Under the pieces are notes generated by a model. That model had not been told where the DNA came from. It ran no database searches and worked only from the letters and a program-made list of their open reading frames with translations. 64,000 nucleotides of DNA from Meghimatium bilineatum (taxonomy: Eukaryota; Mollusca; Gastropoda; Stylommatophora; Philomycidae), in assembly GCA_034231615.1 (NCBI GenBank), contig CM067299.1:17512498-17576497 (forward strand). The letters are read 5' to 3'. Made by a program: the position numbers and the translations under genes. Within the stretch, counting starts at the first letter, position 1, and each line of letters starts with the position of its first letter. This document shows, piece after piece, positions 1 through 10,460 of this stretch.

Positions 1-741
1 GCGGAGGTTTAATTGAGCACCATGTTGGTCAGTTAGCCACACTCGTATACGATTTAAGTTACCGGTTTTTCCTACCGGGAGATGTACGGGCGTATGAGGG
101 GTCTCGATGATTTTGTGTCCCGGTCCCACATCGGGGAAGAAGCTGTAAATAACAGGCTGCTGGGTACCGTTTTGGTATGACCCATTGACGAGATATCTAT
201 TGACCAGGATGCTGTCTACAGTGAGGATGTCTACAGCGTTTTCACCATAATGATATCCACTGCCAAGAATCTGTGGATCGAAACCTAGTGTAGATCGGAT
301 AGTGCTAGCACGAAGGTCGACATTATAACCGTTTTTGATGTATATGTAGGCCCTCAAGGTTGCAATATTCGCTCCTATCGATACGAAATGCTTCTTATCA
401 GTACCATCCCAGTCGCCGTTGGTTCTCAGATGCGACTGTATCTCGGCGCAAATATGGGAAAACTCGTAACTGCCCTCAGGTAGGACTATTGTTTTCCAAT
501 TTTGGCCACCGTCGGAGCTGTACACAAAGCTGTCGTTGGATTTCCCGATATTGGGGATGGAATTGTACGTTTTGAGGTTAACGAGAGCCAACTCATATTT
601 TTTCTTTGGATCCAAATACAGAGGCGGGGAGATGTCGGTCGTCCAGGTTGTCGTGTCAGACGAATCCACGAAAGATACACTCTCCTTTGGCGACAGGAGG
701 TCTCGAATTTCTTCCAGAATGTCTTTGCTCGCACTATCCAT
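1..741 (-). CDS. Polinton capsid-like structural protein, cut by window edge
   Basis: An open frame starts at 741 and is still open at the window edge, at least 247 codons. It resembles a protein common in animal Polintons: an N-terminal segment with a TTTWTTDI-like stretch, a central LPEGSYEF motif, and a C-terminal IRVWLTDQ motif after a proline-rich HTPVHLPVGKTG stretch. I infer a minor capsid/penton-type or other virion role, because such proteins sit in the capsid block beside the ATPase; the fold cannot be confirmed by eye. Transcription is leftward with the next two genes. It is part of the fossil element. Confidence 0.55.
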   Translation of the reverse strand, partial: MDSASKDILEEIRDLLSPKESVSFVDSSDTTTWTTDISPPLYLDPKKKYELALVNLKTYNSIPNIGKSNDSFVYSSDGGQNWKTIVLPEGSYEFSHICAEIQSHLRTNGDWDGTDKKHFVSIGANIATLRAYIYIKNGYNVDLRASTIRSTLGFDPQILGSGYHYGENAVDILTVDSILVNRYLVNGSYQNGTQQPVIYSFFPDVGPGHKIIETPHTPVHLPVGKTGNLNRIRVWLTDQHGAQLNLR

Positions 742-911
742 GAGTTTATTCCTAGAGTAGTGCTCTGTTCAATTCCACTATCAACTTTTTGGGAACCGGC
801 CCGCAGTCTTGGAGTTCATCTAGAATAGCGGATATCTCATTATGAAGGCCTGTGTTACCAGCCAGCTTCGAGGCTGCCAGTAACTGCAGCCGTTAAACCA
901 GGTCATCTGGG

Positions 912-1807
912 TCACTGTAATACATTATCGCTGCTCCTCCGCCGGCAATCTGTCCTCTCAACAGTTGATGTTTTTTTGCTTTTTCGCCCGTGTAACGGCA
1001 AGCCAGCAAGCTCTGCTAGCCGCCGAAATGTGTTGACTGCCTCGGGAGTATATTGCTTCGCTTTTACAAATCGCTTTGTGAGAAGGTTGTATAGCGTCTC
1101 GTCTGCGGGAGCCTCGAGCACCAGATCCCCACCGTTGAACATCCGCAGGCTTCCGGCTTGCAAAGCCACAGGATCGATTGATAGGGACCCAAACCGGTCC
1201 CCCTTTAGCTTCAGTCCGCTGCCAGTGGCAGGCCTCGCAAGCTCAAAACCCTTTGTAAGTAGCCGAAGTCGATCTCTGTAGGCTGCCAAAGCCTTTTTAT
1301 CTCGGGTAAGACTCTCTTTAGCACTCGCCGAAATGTCTTTTTTACGTTTATCCACACCAATTCGGTATGTGTTGGTTTTGTTAACTTCATCAATGATCGT
1401 GTTGATAGTACTTTAATCGCTAAGATTAAGCTTCTTAGTGGCTCAAAGTTGTACTTCTTAATAACCTCAATATCAAGGTCCTGATCGGGGTTAATGAGTA
1501 TAGTAGATGGATCCTGCTGCTCCTCACGTGCCGTGGCAGGTGCTTCTAAAGCCACTGGCTGCGGTCTGGGCACGGCGGCTAGGGCGTCGACAAATTTTCG
1601 GAGCTCTTTAGTCTGGTCGGTACTTGTTGTTATCTGCTTTTGCGTTTCTGCGATGATCGGCTTAAATAGTTTGGCCGCATCTTCTTGTAAACTGATTTCG
1701 CCTAGCGCATCATTTTGAAAGCGCTGCCGCAGCTGGTCTCGAGTCGCTAGGTAGTCTTTCACGAAACTATCGCGTGCTTCCATGCTTGATATTTTAGGTT
1801 GCCACAT
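912..1807 (-). pseudogene. Polinton-associated protein of unknown function
   Basis: The N-terminal half is charged and probably helical, rich in Lys, Glu and Gln. The C-terminal half carries motifs I associate with a conserved Polinton protein: LKGDRFGSLSIDP, a GGDLVLEAPADE stretch and LLTKRFVKAKQYTPEA, ending in a basic tail. The function of this family is not known to me; its position between the capsid-like gene and the ATPase suggests a virion or core protein. The region is broken. Confidence 0.5.
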
Positions 1808-1920
1808 TAATCATATGGGCTTCATGTGTAATGTATAGATACTTTAAATAGATGACTTCGGGATATAGAATCGATCCAATTCACATCGATATTTGCCGGC
1901 ATAGATCGGGCTGGTTAGGT

Positions 1921-2520
1921 CTATGACGCAGAAGCCGTGTTCTTCGGCCGTGCAGTCGTTGAGGAATTTACGAAACTCTTCGAATGGCATGTCCCCGCTG
2001 ACATAGCTGTAGTGGATAGTGCGCAGGTCCTTTTTTCCTGTTTGAATAGTTTAAGAATATTCATGTTAGAACGGACTGCATGCCGGGGGACTTTAATGAA
2101 ATTCTGCGTTAGATAAAACGAGTCTACTCTTGCATGTCGGCCCAAGCAGAAATACTTTTTCATGGCAGTTTGCTTTTCTTCCATGACGTCATCAAAAAGC
2201 ATGATGGTACGTTCGTTTTTATTCAGACTCTCTGGCGGCAGAATATCAGCGTCAGAGCTGTGAAACGTGACCACCTCTCTTCCAGTCTGTTCTTTTATTG
2301 CTGACGCCCAGTCTTGCAGCAATTCATATTTTTCCTGCCACAGGGACTTTCCGTATATATGAAGTCTGTCATACTTTAAGAAACCCTTTCTCAGAAGTAG
2401 GTTGAACATTAGGTTTGTTTTACCGCATTCAACAATCACGCAACGAATACTATTTGGGAGTAACCAATGGTGGTGCGGGGCGGCTTGCTTTGCCTCAGAA
2501 TCTAAGTTGAGGATTTCCAT
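1921..2520 (-). CDS. Polinton A32/FtsK-type packaging ATPase
   Basis: A P-loop-like segment (GKTNLMFNLL) lies near the N-terminus, and a Walker B segment (TIMLFDDV) about 100 residues later is followed by a sensor-like FYLTQNF stretch. This is the layout of the A32-like DNA-packaging ATPases of Polintons, adintoviruses and large DNA viruses, which drive genome entry into the capsid. The frame of about 199 codons is near the usual size of 200-240. It is divergently arranged with the phospholipase-type gene starting at 2521. Fossil element member. Confidence 0.75.
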   Translation of the reverse strand: MEILNLDSEAKQAAPHHHWLLPNSIRCVIVECGKTNLMFNLLLRKGFLKYDRLHIYGKSLWQEKYELLQDWASAIKEQTGREVVTFHSSDADILPPESLNKNERTIMLFDDVMEEKQTAMKKYFCLGRHARVDSFYLTQNFIKVPRHAVRSNMNILKLFKQEKRTCALSTTAMSAGTCHSKSFVNSSTTARPKNTASAS

Positions 2521-2973
2521 ATGGACTCTGCCGCTATCAGTGTATATACAATGTATTGTCTTCGATGCAAAAGATCAACTCCGACTTCGGAGGAGAAGAC
2601 GGTGACTCTTAAGAACGGACGGCCTGCCAAGAAGGGTCTCTGTAATATCTGTGGCGCGAAGAAGTGCAAGATTCTGCTTCTGCGGCGGGGTGCTGGCCTA
2701 CTTAACAAAGCAATGAATGTCCTACCGTTACCACAGATACATATGCGTCTTCCCAAGGAAGTACCATCCGAGGATGTCCCAGGCGGCTCGTTTAAAAACA
2801 GCGGGAAGTATTCGATCTGCGGGCCTTTCACAAAACGTGATAAACGATTGTCACAGGGTTACCGTGGCCTCAACCAGCTCGACCAGGTTTGTTTGAATCA
2901 CGACCTTGCATATGCTACCCACAAAGATACTGTAGGCCGCAATAGGGCCGACGATATACATGCTGCGGCTTAG
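2521..2973 (+). CDS. Polinton phospholipase A2-domain protein with Cys-cluster head
   Basis: The first 50 residues hold two Cys-x2-Cys pairs around a KNGRPAKKG stretch, like the small Cys-rich (DUF5679-type) domains of large DNA viruses. Further on a secreted-PLA2-like core is visible: a CGP calcium-loop stretch, then LDQVCLNHDLAY, which contains the HD catalytic dyad. Similar PLA2 domains occur in parvovirus VP1 and have been reported in adintoviruses, where they are thought to help membrane escape during entry. It begins directly beside the start of the ATPase on the other strand, so the two may share a promoter. Fossil element member. Confidence 0.65.
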   Translation: MDSAAISVYTMYCLRCKRSTPTSEEKTVTLKNGRPAKKGLCNICGAKKCKILLLRRGAGLLNKAMNVLPLPQIHMRLPKEVPSEDVPGGSFKNSGKYSICGPFTKRDKRLSQGYRGLNQLDQVCLNHDLAYATHKDTVGRNRADDIHAAA

Positions 2974-3049
2974 TCGAATATCGCGCTATCAGATATCCCT
3001 GAATGGGAGAGGAAGGTCGCTAAGACTCTAACCGCTATTATGGCGACTA

Positions 3050-4250
3050 AATCCCGTTTTGGTATGGGGCACCGATCGCGTATTGGAGTCTGAGCATTAC
3101 TTGTTGCATGTTTATTAGTCAGTCAAAGCAAACAAATCCCGTTTTGGTATGGGGCACCGATCGCGTATTGGAGTCTGAGCATTACTTGCTGCATGTTTAT
3201 TAGTCAGTCACAGCAAACAAATCCCGTTTTGGTATGGGGCACCGATCGCGTATTGGAGTCTGAGCATTACTTGTTGCATGTTTATTAGTCAGTCAAAGCA
3301 AACAAATCCCGTTTTGGTATGGGGCACCGATCGCGTATTGGAGTCTGAGCATTACTTGTTGCATGTTTATTAGTCAGTCAAAGCAAACAAATCCCGTTTT
3401 GGTATGGGGCACCGATCGCGTAATGGAGTCTGAGCATTACTTGTTGCATGTTTATTAGTCAGTCACAGCAAACAAATCGCGTTTTGGTATGGGGCACCGA
3501 TCGCGTATTGGAGTCTGAGCATTACTTGTTGCATGTTTATTAGTCAGTCAAAGCAAACAAATCCCGTTTTGGTATGGGGCACCGATCGCGTATTGGAGTC
3601 TGAGCATTACTTGTTGCATGTTTATTAGTCAGTCAAAGCAAACAAATCCCGTTTTGGTATGGGGCACCGATCGCGTATTGGAGTCTGAGCATTACTTGTT
3701 GCATGTTTATTAGTCAGTCAAAGCAAACAAATCCCGTTTTGGTATGGGGCACCGATCGCGTATTGGAGTCTGAGCATTACTTGTTGCATGTTTATTAGTC
3801 AGTCACAGCAAACAAATCCCGTTTTGGTATGGGGCACCGATCGCGTATTGGAGTCTGAGCATTACTTGTTGCATGTTTATTAGTCAGTCACAGCAAACAA
3901 ATCCCGTTTTGGTATGGGGCACCGATCGCGTATTGGAGTCTGAGCATTACTTGTTGCATGTTTATTAGTCAGTCACAGCAAACAAATCCCGTTTTGGTAT
4001 GGGGCACCGATCGCGTATTGGAGTCTGAGCATTACTTGTTGCATGTTTATTAGTCAGTCACAGCAAACAAATCCCGTTTTGGTATGGGGCACCGATCGCG
4101 TATTGGAGTCTGAGCATTACTTGTTGCATGTTTATTAGTCAGTCACAGCAAACAAATCGCGTTTTGGTATGGGGCACCGATCGCGTATTGGAGTCTGAGC
4201 ATTACTTGCTGCATGTTTATTAGTCAGTCACAGCAAACAAATCCCGTTTT
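3050..4250 (+). repeat. 85-bp tandem array, 14 units plus partial, in the Polinton
   Basis: CCCGTTTTGG recurs at exactly 85-bp spacing from 3053 to 4243: (4243-3053)/85 = 14. Units differ at only a few positions, for example CACAGC versus CAAAGC before the junction. The unit contains GGGGCACCGATCGCGTATTG and TTTATTAGTCAGTCA. The array starts just after the PLA2-type frame, in what looks like that gene's 3' tail. High uniformity means recent expansion or strong homogenisation. Confidence 0.97.
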
Positions 4251-4254
4251 GGAG

Positions 4255-4620
4255 TTGTTATTTAGATACGTGGGGTATACAGATTTGCGAGATGGGGGTA
4301 AAGCACGTGCACCAGCAGAACCCAGAAACATTTAGGGGCCTCTCCGATGAGGATCTTCAGGCTCTGGCGCCGGGGGATTTCGTGAAGATTTCGTGCCAGG
4401 GTAAAGAAAGCTTCTGGGTCAAGCTCACTTATTACTAGATTATTATTATTTATTATTACTTATTACTTATTATTAGATGCACTAATTACTGACGACAGCG
4501 CTTATGATGATGTGTGCATCGGTGTAGTGGACAATGCACCAGTTACCACTGACGCGTTACGGTTCGGAGACCAAATTCGCTTTAAAGCGAGTGATATATT
4601 ACAGGTATATATCTAGACGG
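4255..4620 (+). pseudogene. Extra, decayed copy of the small DUF2314-like gene
   Basis: Translation shows LAPGDFVKI, ESFWVKL, then a VVDNAP and a GDQIRFKASDI segment. These match in order the small protein at 5754-6020 (LAPGDFVK, ERFWVEI, GILERD, GDVIEF). A short TTATTA-rich simple-sequence stretch lies inside (about 4436-4480). So the element carries two copies of one small gene, this one broken. The match to DUF2314 (a W-V core followed by G-x-L-x-N and GD) is my inference. Confidence 0.6.
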
Positions 4621-4644
4621 ACGTACTATTTGGATGGGGCTGGC

Positions 4645-4682
4645 CCGTTTTGGTATGGGGCACCGATCGCGTATTGGAGGCG
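4645..4682 (+). repeat. Lone copy of the 85-bp repeat core
   Basis: About 36 bp, from CCCGTTTTGGTATGGGGC through CGATCGCGTATTGGAG, recur here some 400 bp beyond the array, with unrelated flanks on both sides. Only the 5' part of the 85-bp unit is present, which marks this part as a separable module. Confidence 0.9.
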
Positions 4683-4880
4683 TAAGCAACCATAGCTATC
4701 TGTATGGAGAGTAAGCTATCACGTATATACTACAGCTCCAAGGGCTACTGGTGAGGTCTTTCAGCTGTCAAAAGGCTTGCTGAGGAGGCTAAAGTTTCTG
4801 AAAGTGATGCCCGGGAACGGCTCAAAAAGCAGACTATCTGGCAAGTCTATCTGCCAGCCCCTCACCGAATACCACGTCCA

Positions 4881-5723
4881 ATGTTTGATGTACCAACACC
4901 GAATGAAGTGCAACAAGCGGATTTATTATATTTGTCTTACGACAAAGTTTGCCGGCGCACCTTTAAGTATGCCTTGACCTTGGCCGATGTTGCCTCCAGG
5001 TATAAATCAGCGGAACCTCTGACATCGAAATCATCTGAAGAGGTTGCGGCTGCCCTCGAGAGGGTTTACAAAAGGGGGCCTCTAGTTTTTCCAAAACTGC
5101 TCCAGGTTGACCCTGGAAGAGAGTTTATGTGTTCAGTTTCAACACTTATGGCGAAACATAAGACGTCAATTGGGCGCGGCCGGCCCGAGATTCACCGAGA
5201 TCAGGGTATAGTCGAAAGATGGAACTGGACTCTTTCAGAGCGCTTGTTTGGACACCAGTATGCTCAAGAGTTGCTGCTCGCTGCCCGTATGGCTTCCGTG
5301 AGGTCTGTAGAGTGGGTGGCACGGCTCCCAGCTGTGGTTGCTGCCTTAAACAACGAGCCGACCCGGCTAACAGGTAAAAAGCCCGTGGATGCAATCAAAC
5401 TACAACGGGTAACAGCTCAGTCCTCCTCTGTGGTCCCCGGTCGTCCGGTGGGGCTCAAGGAGCAGCTGATCCCCGCCGATGCTCAGGTTCGTTACTTTTA
5501 CCAACCAGGCGAGATAGAGGGTGGTGGACGAAGACGAGCGACGGATCCAATATGGAGTGTCACCACGCATTCAGTGCGTAACGTTGTCAGGCAAGTGGGC
5601 CAGCCTGCGGTATACTATCTCGTAGATGGTCCCCAGCAAGGGTTTGTACGGGACGAGCTTATGATCGTTCCCAGAGGGACAGAATTACCTCCGGATGGTA
5701 TTCTCGCCAAAGTACGCAATTGA
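4881..5723 (+). CDS. Polinton retroviral-type integrase
   Basis: This frame covers the rve catalytic core and C-terminal region. The acidic triad can be seen in order: an Asp in the QADLLYLSYD strand, an Asp in QVDPGREF, and the Glu in DQGIVERWN. A C-terminal DPIWSVTTHSVRNVV / YYLVDG stretch resembles the small beta-barrel (chromodomain-like) tail of Polinton integrases. Upstream sequence from about 4777 also shows coding character of the same family. The enzyme joins element ends to host DNA. Fossil element member. Confidence 0.85.
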   Translation: MFDVPTPNEVQQADLLYLSYDKVCRRTFKYALTLADVASRYKSAEPLTSKSSEEVAAALERVYKRGPLVFPKLLQVDPGREFMCSVSTLMAKHKTSIGRGRPEIHRDQGIVERWNWTLSERLFGHQYAQELLLAARMASVRSVEWVARLPAVVAALNNEPTRLTGKKPVDAIKLQRVTAQSSSVVPGRPVGLKEQLIPADAQVRYFYQPGEIEGGGRRRATDPIWSVTTHSVRNVVRQVGQPAVYYLVDGPQQGFVRDELMIVPRGTELPPDGILAKVRN

Positions 5724-5753
5724 ACACTTGACAACTCAGTATATTTGTAGACA

Positions 5754-6020
5754 ATGATCTTAGTTGAAGCCCAGCATCAACAGTGCCTCGGATCCTTGCC
5801 CGCGGCAGACAATGCCCTACTGACCTTAGCGCCTGGAGACTTCGTCAAAACTGGTACTTCTAACGAGCGCTTTTGGGTTGAAATTCAGAGTGTAGCACTC
5901 GCCTCTAGTGCCGATGATACTATGTTCACTGGTATACTTGAACGTGACCTTGTAACCGAGGAGAATCGGCGTGGGGACGTTATAGAATTCCAAGGTAAAC
6001 ATATATACGCTATCGCGTAG
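5754..6020 (+). CDS. Small DUF2314-like Polinton protein
   Basis: An 88-residue open frame starts 31 bp after the integrase frame. Recognisable pieces are LAPGDFVK, ERFWVEI, a FTGILERD stretch and GDVIEFQGKHIYAI. The pattern of a Trp-Val strand, Gly-x-Leu turn, later Gly-Asp and a final H/W-Ile strand resembles DUF2314-type small beta domains of unknown function; I infer only a fold resemblance. A broken second copy lies at 4255-4620. Fossil element member. Confidence 0.5.
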   Translation: MILVEAQHQQCLGSLPAADNALLTLAPGDFVKTGTSNERFWVEIQSVALASSADDTMFTGILERDLVTEENRRGDVIEFQGKHIYAIA

Positions 6021-6086
6021 AATACCAAGGCAAGCTCACAGCCCGAAGATCTCAGCGAGATAGCGATCTATTACATCCAGTCTTTC

Positions 6087-7835
6087 TTATGCAATGCGAT
6101 AGTGCCCATATGCTCGCGTTGTAATGCCATCCTCCGCAATCCATTTTTTCGTGTCCAGCGGGGAGAGCGACGTTTTAACCTGTTCGTAGTCACCAATCTG
6201 GTGTTCCTTGCTCCGGATGGCTACCTGGGTGTGCCTATATTCTTTCTGTTCGAACAGGGCTTCCTTATACAGCTCGTATCGCAGGTCCTTTTTAACGACA
6301 GCCCGTTGCACGCCTTTTGCTTTCATAGTATTCAACCCGCCGTCTTCTAGTATGGAATACATCTTGGGGCGCAGAGCCACAAACTCGGCAATAAGTCGCC
6401 CACTGCACTCATCTTTAAATTTTCCTAGGACCTTTTTATTGTCTGTTGAGTAGCATGGATGATCTTTCGGATAGTCGCTGAAGTCATACCACTTTGCATT
6501 ATTTTTCATGTCAGCGTATATGTCCTCTGTCTCGAGCTGGAACAGCAAGCTGTCGGTATCGGTGTAACACAGTTGCGCTTTGCCACCATACAGCTTTTTG
6601 ATGTGGTTGTACCAGAAGTTGTACATACGAAGCTTGCTGAGATCTAGAACAGCCTGCCCAACATAGACCGGTTTATTGAGCATGACCTCTCTCTTGGCGC
6701 TGTGCACCGCGACAAGGTTTCCCTCGAATATTTTCATATTTCGTGATTTGAATGCCGGGTTCGCGATTAATCGGCGAAGTCTGTCTTCTTCCCCCATAGG
6801 CCGGACTAAGTCTACACAAACCCTCTTCCGAACGTTCTCCATCGTTTTACCGAAGACAGCATTGTTGGCAAGCTTGTATAAATCCTTTTCGAAGTCTGAC
6901 TTGGCTGCTGCGCTCAATGCCGTATTGATCTTGATATATGGTTTCATCCATGCCTCCTGCCTGAACTGCATCATCCTATGAACTTTCGTAACTCTCATGC
7001 CCAATGATACGTATTGCTACAAGCTACGGTAATGGAGTACGTAGCGCTGACGCGGGTGGAAATAAGGAACCAGTTTATCACATTCGGTGAACCTACCCCC
7101 CTGTTTGTCCACCAAATTATTCTGGTATTCACTCAGCCATTCACGCGGTACAGTCATCTTTACCGGCGCTAAAGGATAGTCACTATGGCTTTCGTGCAGG
7201 TGCTCTGGATATTCAAGGTCGACCTCTACGGTGTAGCCAAGAGGACTATCTGCCGGTGTGACCATGATCTCCTCTAGCGTGCGCTCGACCCAGGTGAACC
7301 CTCCCGTGGGCAGCGGCTGGCACATGACCCATCCGTAGAGATTGTTGGCATCGACATACATGAGCCATCATTTTGGCTTGGATGGGTCGTAGCCGGCTAC
7401 TAATGGATTGTTGGCTTTAGCGTAGCGTTTCGGTACCATAGATAGCCCACCTCGCTGCCCTCTTTCGAAGAAGAGATACATGTCAGGGTCTGTCAAGAGC
7501 TCCAGCTCCGCCTTTGGCTTTTTCAGGAGTGCATCCCATGACATCCCAGCCAGTGAGAAGTAGTGAGCCGGGTCTAGGCCGTAGTTCCGCATTGACGAGT
7601 TTCGAAACGTTTCGAAAACGTCAGCTAGCAGGAGAACGTCTGACTTTAGGTATAAGTCGTGGTAGTCTCCGAGAGTTTTGCATCCGAATGCCTGCCATAC
7701 TTTTTGCGCATGAGCATAGTCGCTGTCTGAGATCTCCTCTCGAGTTAGCTGGCTGTAGAATGCTTCTTTCGGAGGCAGCTGGGTCTCTTCGAAGCGAGTA
7801 TGTGAGTTGACATATTCGTACTAATAGATGCCCTT
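6087..7835 (-). pseudogene. Polinton protein-primed family-B DNA polymerase, partial
   Basis: The region encodes the palm and thumb portion of a protein-primed PolB. Visible are GDYHDLYLKSDVLLLADVFE, YGLDPAHYFSLAGMSWDALLKK, a DANNLYGWVMCQPLP segment (motif A), KLANNAVFGKTMENVRKR (motif B) and YTDTDSLL (motif C). Its order and spelling match Polinton and adintovirus polymerases, which replicate the element using a protein primer. The N-terminal part is absent at the element's right edge, and the gene is broken by a few interruptions. Confidence 0.88.
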
Positions 7836-7859
7836 GCATTAGAGGAGATGGGATGCTCC

Positions 7860-9590
7860 CTCTGTTTGAGATGTCGTCAGCCTGAATTTACCCTTGAGAG
7901 TGTCCCAATGTATGTGTTTTTGCACGCTAGATCCGTTGTCATTACTTGGTGCGTGTAATAATCATTTACCAATGAATGTACGAAACAGTAAGTATGTAAT
8001 GAAGTCGATCAAAAACATTTAACAATTACTACCGTTTCTAACGTAAATGTAGATTTTTTTATACCATGACCACTAGAGACACGGCAGTTCAAGTTAAATA
8101 TTGATACCAATCTGATTTTGTTTTTCAAATTTATGGACTTGTTCATTGTGAATACTTCCCTAAAGGGCAGAATGTATATGCAGAGGGACGTATTAATCCA
8201 TCCATTGTAGGTATCTGCAGTCTGGTTTGCTTTCACTATTTCTTAACTCTGCAGCTGTGTAAGTTACCAATCTCCAGTTCGGAACATACATTTGTTTCCA
8301 CGTGTACTCAGTTAATACTATGCTATATTACTCCACATAATATGGTTTTCCTGAAATAAAATATGTCTCAAGATTTACTGAATAGCCCTTTTATATTCCT
8401 TCAGTTCTCAAGTGGAATATCTTTAAATTATTATAAATATCATACTGCGTGTGCCAGAGTATGTAGACTTTGCTGTTGTTGATTGTCACATGTTGTTAGT
8501 CAACATGTAGGGATCACCCCCAGCTGTCGGGATATTTTAACTTACTCCTCTTACCAGGACACTAGCTAATGACATCCTTGACAGGTTTCCGCCTAATATA
8601 AATAAAGGCTGCATAGATCAAAAGAGAATAATTGTTTCTCTCCAGACATTTACAGGTTTATTTCTCAAATGTGTATGAACCAACATGATTCTCTTCTTGA
8701 TTCTTGATTAGAAACTGTCTTCACAGCATGTGTGGCATTCCCATAAGTGCTCCATCCACCGTTCCAGCAGCCATCCCACTATACGTAGACTCAGAATTCC
8801 GGTCAGTTGTTGATTGCGTGATCTTCAAGACTTTCCAAAAAATGTACTTTTCCTTGAAGTAAATTACACATCACTTGAAATAACATCTCCAATTATAAAA
8901 CTCAAAGAATAATAAAGTCCGATGTTTGCTAAATGTTTAAACTCTGTTGCTAGTGGAAGATGAAGTCATTTTGATCATTTCTGGAAAGCTGATTCTACAT
9001 TGTTCAAATTTAAATTTGAAATAAACATACCATGTGTCTAATCACATACAATCACAAGGGTTCCCTTTTGTTAGCCAGATTTCTAAATGTTAAACGGCTG
9101 AATAAGTTAATACTTGTCATTTACAAACCAAATGAAGCAAATTTAGATGAGATACCTACAGGCCCGAAATTTGTTATATCCGGAAAGGGAGGACTCTTGC
9201 CCCAATATATCATGTTTATGTACGAATTGAGTTAAGAGAAAAAGCTGAACAGAGGAGAAAGTTGTGTCAACACAGGAAAAAAATAAAAATGAGGGGGAAA
9301 TTGAGAAATAAATAACATATGGAAAGCCAGTCAGAAGGGAAGATGTGCACACAGACAAATAGAGATCTGCATTCAGGTATGTGATCCATGCTAGATTGTG
9401 CATCCTGTTGCCAGGACAAAGTCTACCGTTTTCTCAAGTGCAGAGTGGCTTCAGCTTTTTCTTCAGCTCTATATTCTCTGGCCAGAAGTGACGACTTTTC
9501 TTGTTGTGTTTATCATGTCCTGAAGTATATGCCCTGGAGTGTGAATTCCTGATCTGAATGGACATTCATTTAAGTATTTAAGGAGGATTT
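7860..9590. other. AT-rich intergenic DNA, nothing recognised
   Basis: Between the Polinton edge and the first minisatellites I see no conserved coding stretch, splice-bounded exon or repeat with clear ends. Short open frames at 8009-8236, 9032-9235 and 9143-9403 have no recognisable domain. Confidence 0.6.
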
Positions 9591-9705
9591 TTTTTTCGTT
9601 CACTCTCAAACTTCCACTAGAGGAGGACAATGGTCTTACAAGATTTCCTGCAGGATGTAGTCCAAAGAATGGAAATATGTTGTTGTTTTATTTGCAGCAA
9701 TTGCA
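9590..9705 (+). repeat. Fragment of dispersed repeat family D
   Basis: CGTTCACTCTCAAACTTCC followed by GATGTAGTCCAAAGAATGG resembles the head of the family D repeat seen at 28215, 51835, 52445 and 52905. Only about 100 bp align by eye. Confidence 0.4.
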
Positions 9706-9867
9706 TGACACACCTGACATCAGTGATAAGTATGTGGGTTCTTAATCGATAAAGGTGGCACCATATTCTGTAGTGGCATGTCTTATGGAAAATAGCTGTG
9801 GTTTTGCTAATTCCTTTGGAGGATATAAAACAGAGATGTCATTACAAATTATTTTTAGAAAATAAAC

Positions 9868-10128
9868 TCACTAAATATTTTTGCACTGAGTAAAATGAAT
9901 ACACATATATTAATCATATTTTTGCACTGAGTAAAATGAATACACATATATTAATCATATTTTTGCACTGAGTAAAATGAATACACATATATTAATCATA
10001 TTTTTGCACTGAGTAAAATGAATACACATATATTAATCATATTTTTGCACTGAGTAAAATGAATACACATATATTAATCATATTTTTGCACTGAGTAAAA
10101 TGAATACACATATATTAATCATATTTTA
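9868..10128 (+). repeat. 41-bp tandem repeat, six units
   Basis: TTTTTGCACTGAGTAAAATG recurs at exactly 41-bp steps (GCACTGAG at 9883, 9924, 9965, 10006, 10047, 10088). The units are essentially identical, so the expansion is recent. Confidence 0.97.
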
Positions 10129-10179
10129 AGCATACACTTTAATCATCATCTGATTACAACCAACAATCAAGGAATAAAT

Positions 10180-10460
10180 TTATGACAAAAAGCACATATT
10201 CAACATTCACTAGCCAGTTTCACAATCAAACACACAGCTCTATGTTATGCAAACCATCCATGTCTCAGTGTAACAATATCATAACAAAAAGTACATATTC
10301 AACATTCACTAACCAGTTACACAAAAACACAGCTCTATGTTATGCAAACCATTCATGTCTCAGTGTGCAATAATATTGTAACAAAAAGCACATATTCAAC
10401 ATTAACAACCAGCACCACAAACACAATCTACAGGTATATTGTGCAAACCATTCTTCTTCT
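10180..10460 (+). repeat. About 100-bp tandem repeat, three diverged units
   Basis: CACATATTCAACATTCAC ... GTTATGCAAACCAT ... TGTCTCAGTGT repeats about three times, starting near 10182, 10283 and 10381, with indels between units. It is directly downstream of the 41-bp array. Confidence 0.85.

Larger units (their letters stand above)
1..7850. mobile_element. Polinton/Maverick (adintovirus-like) fossil, partial
   Basis: The block combines genes that co-occur only in Polinton/Maverick or adintovirus elements: integrase of the retroviral type, A32/FtsK-like packaging ATPase, capsid-like protein, phospholipase A2-domain protein and family-B protein-primed DNA polymerase. Its G+C content is visibly higher than that of the AT-rich DNA after about 7,850, which marks the right edge. 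The left part runs off the window. No terminal inverted repeat is visible, and the polymerase lacks its N-terminal portion at the right edge, so this copy is incomplete. It is broken, with roughly half a dozen interruptions visible. Long open stretches and a nearly uniform internal array suggest a fairly young insertion. The exact right boundary is uncertain by about 50-100 bp. Confidence 0.88.

Noticed and set aside
3050-4250. CRISPR-like direct repeat array
   Set aside because: Units are contiguous 85-bp copies with no unique spacers and lie in a eukaryotic Polinton; it is a minisatellite.
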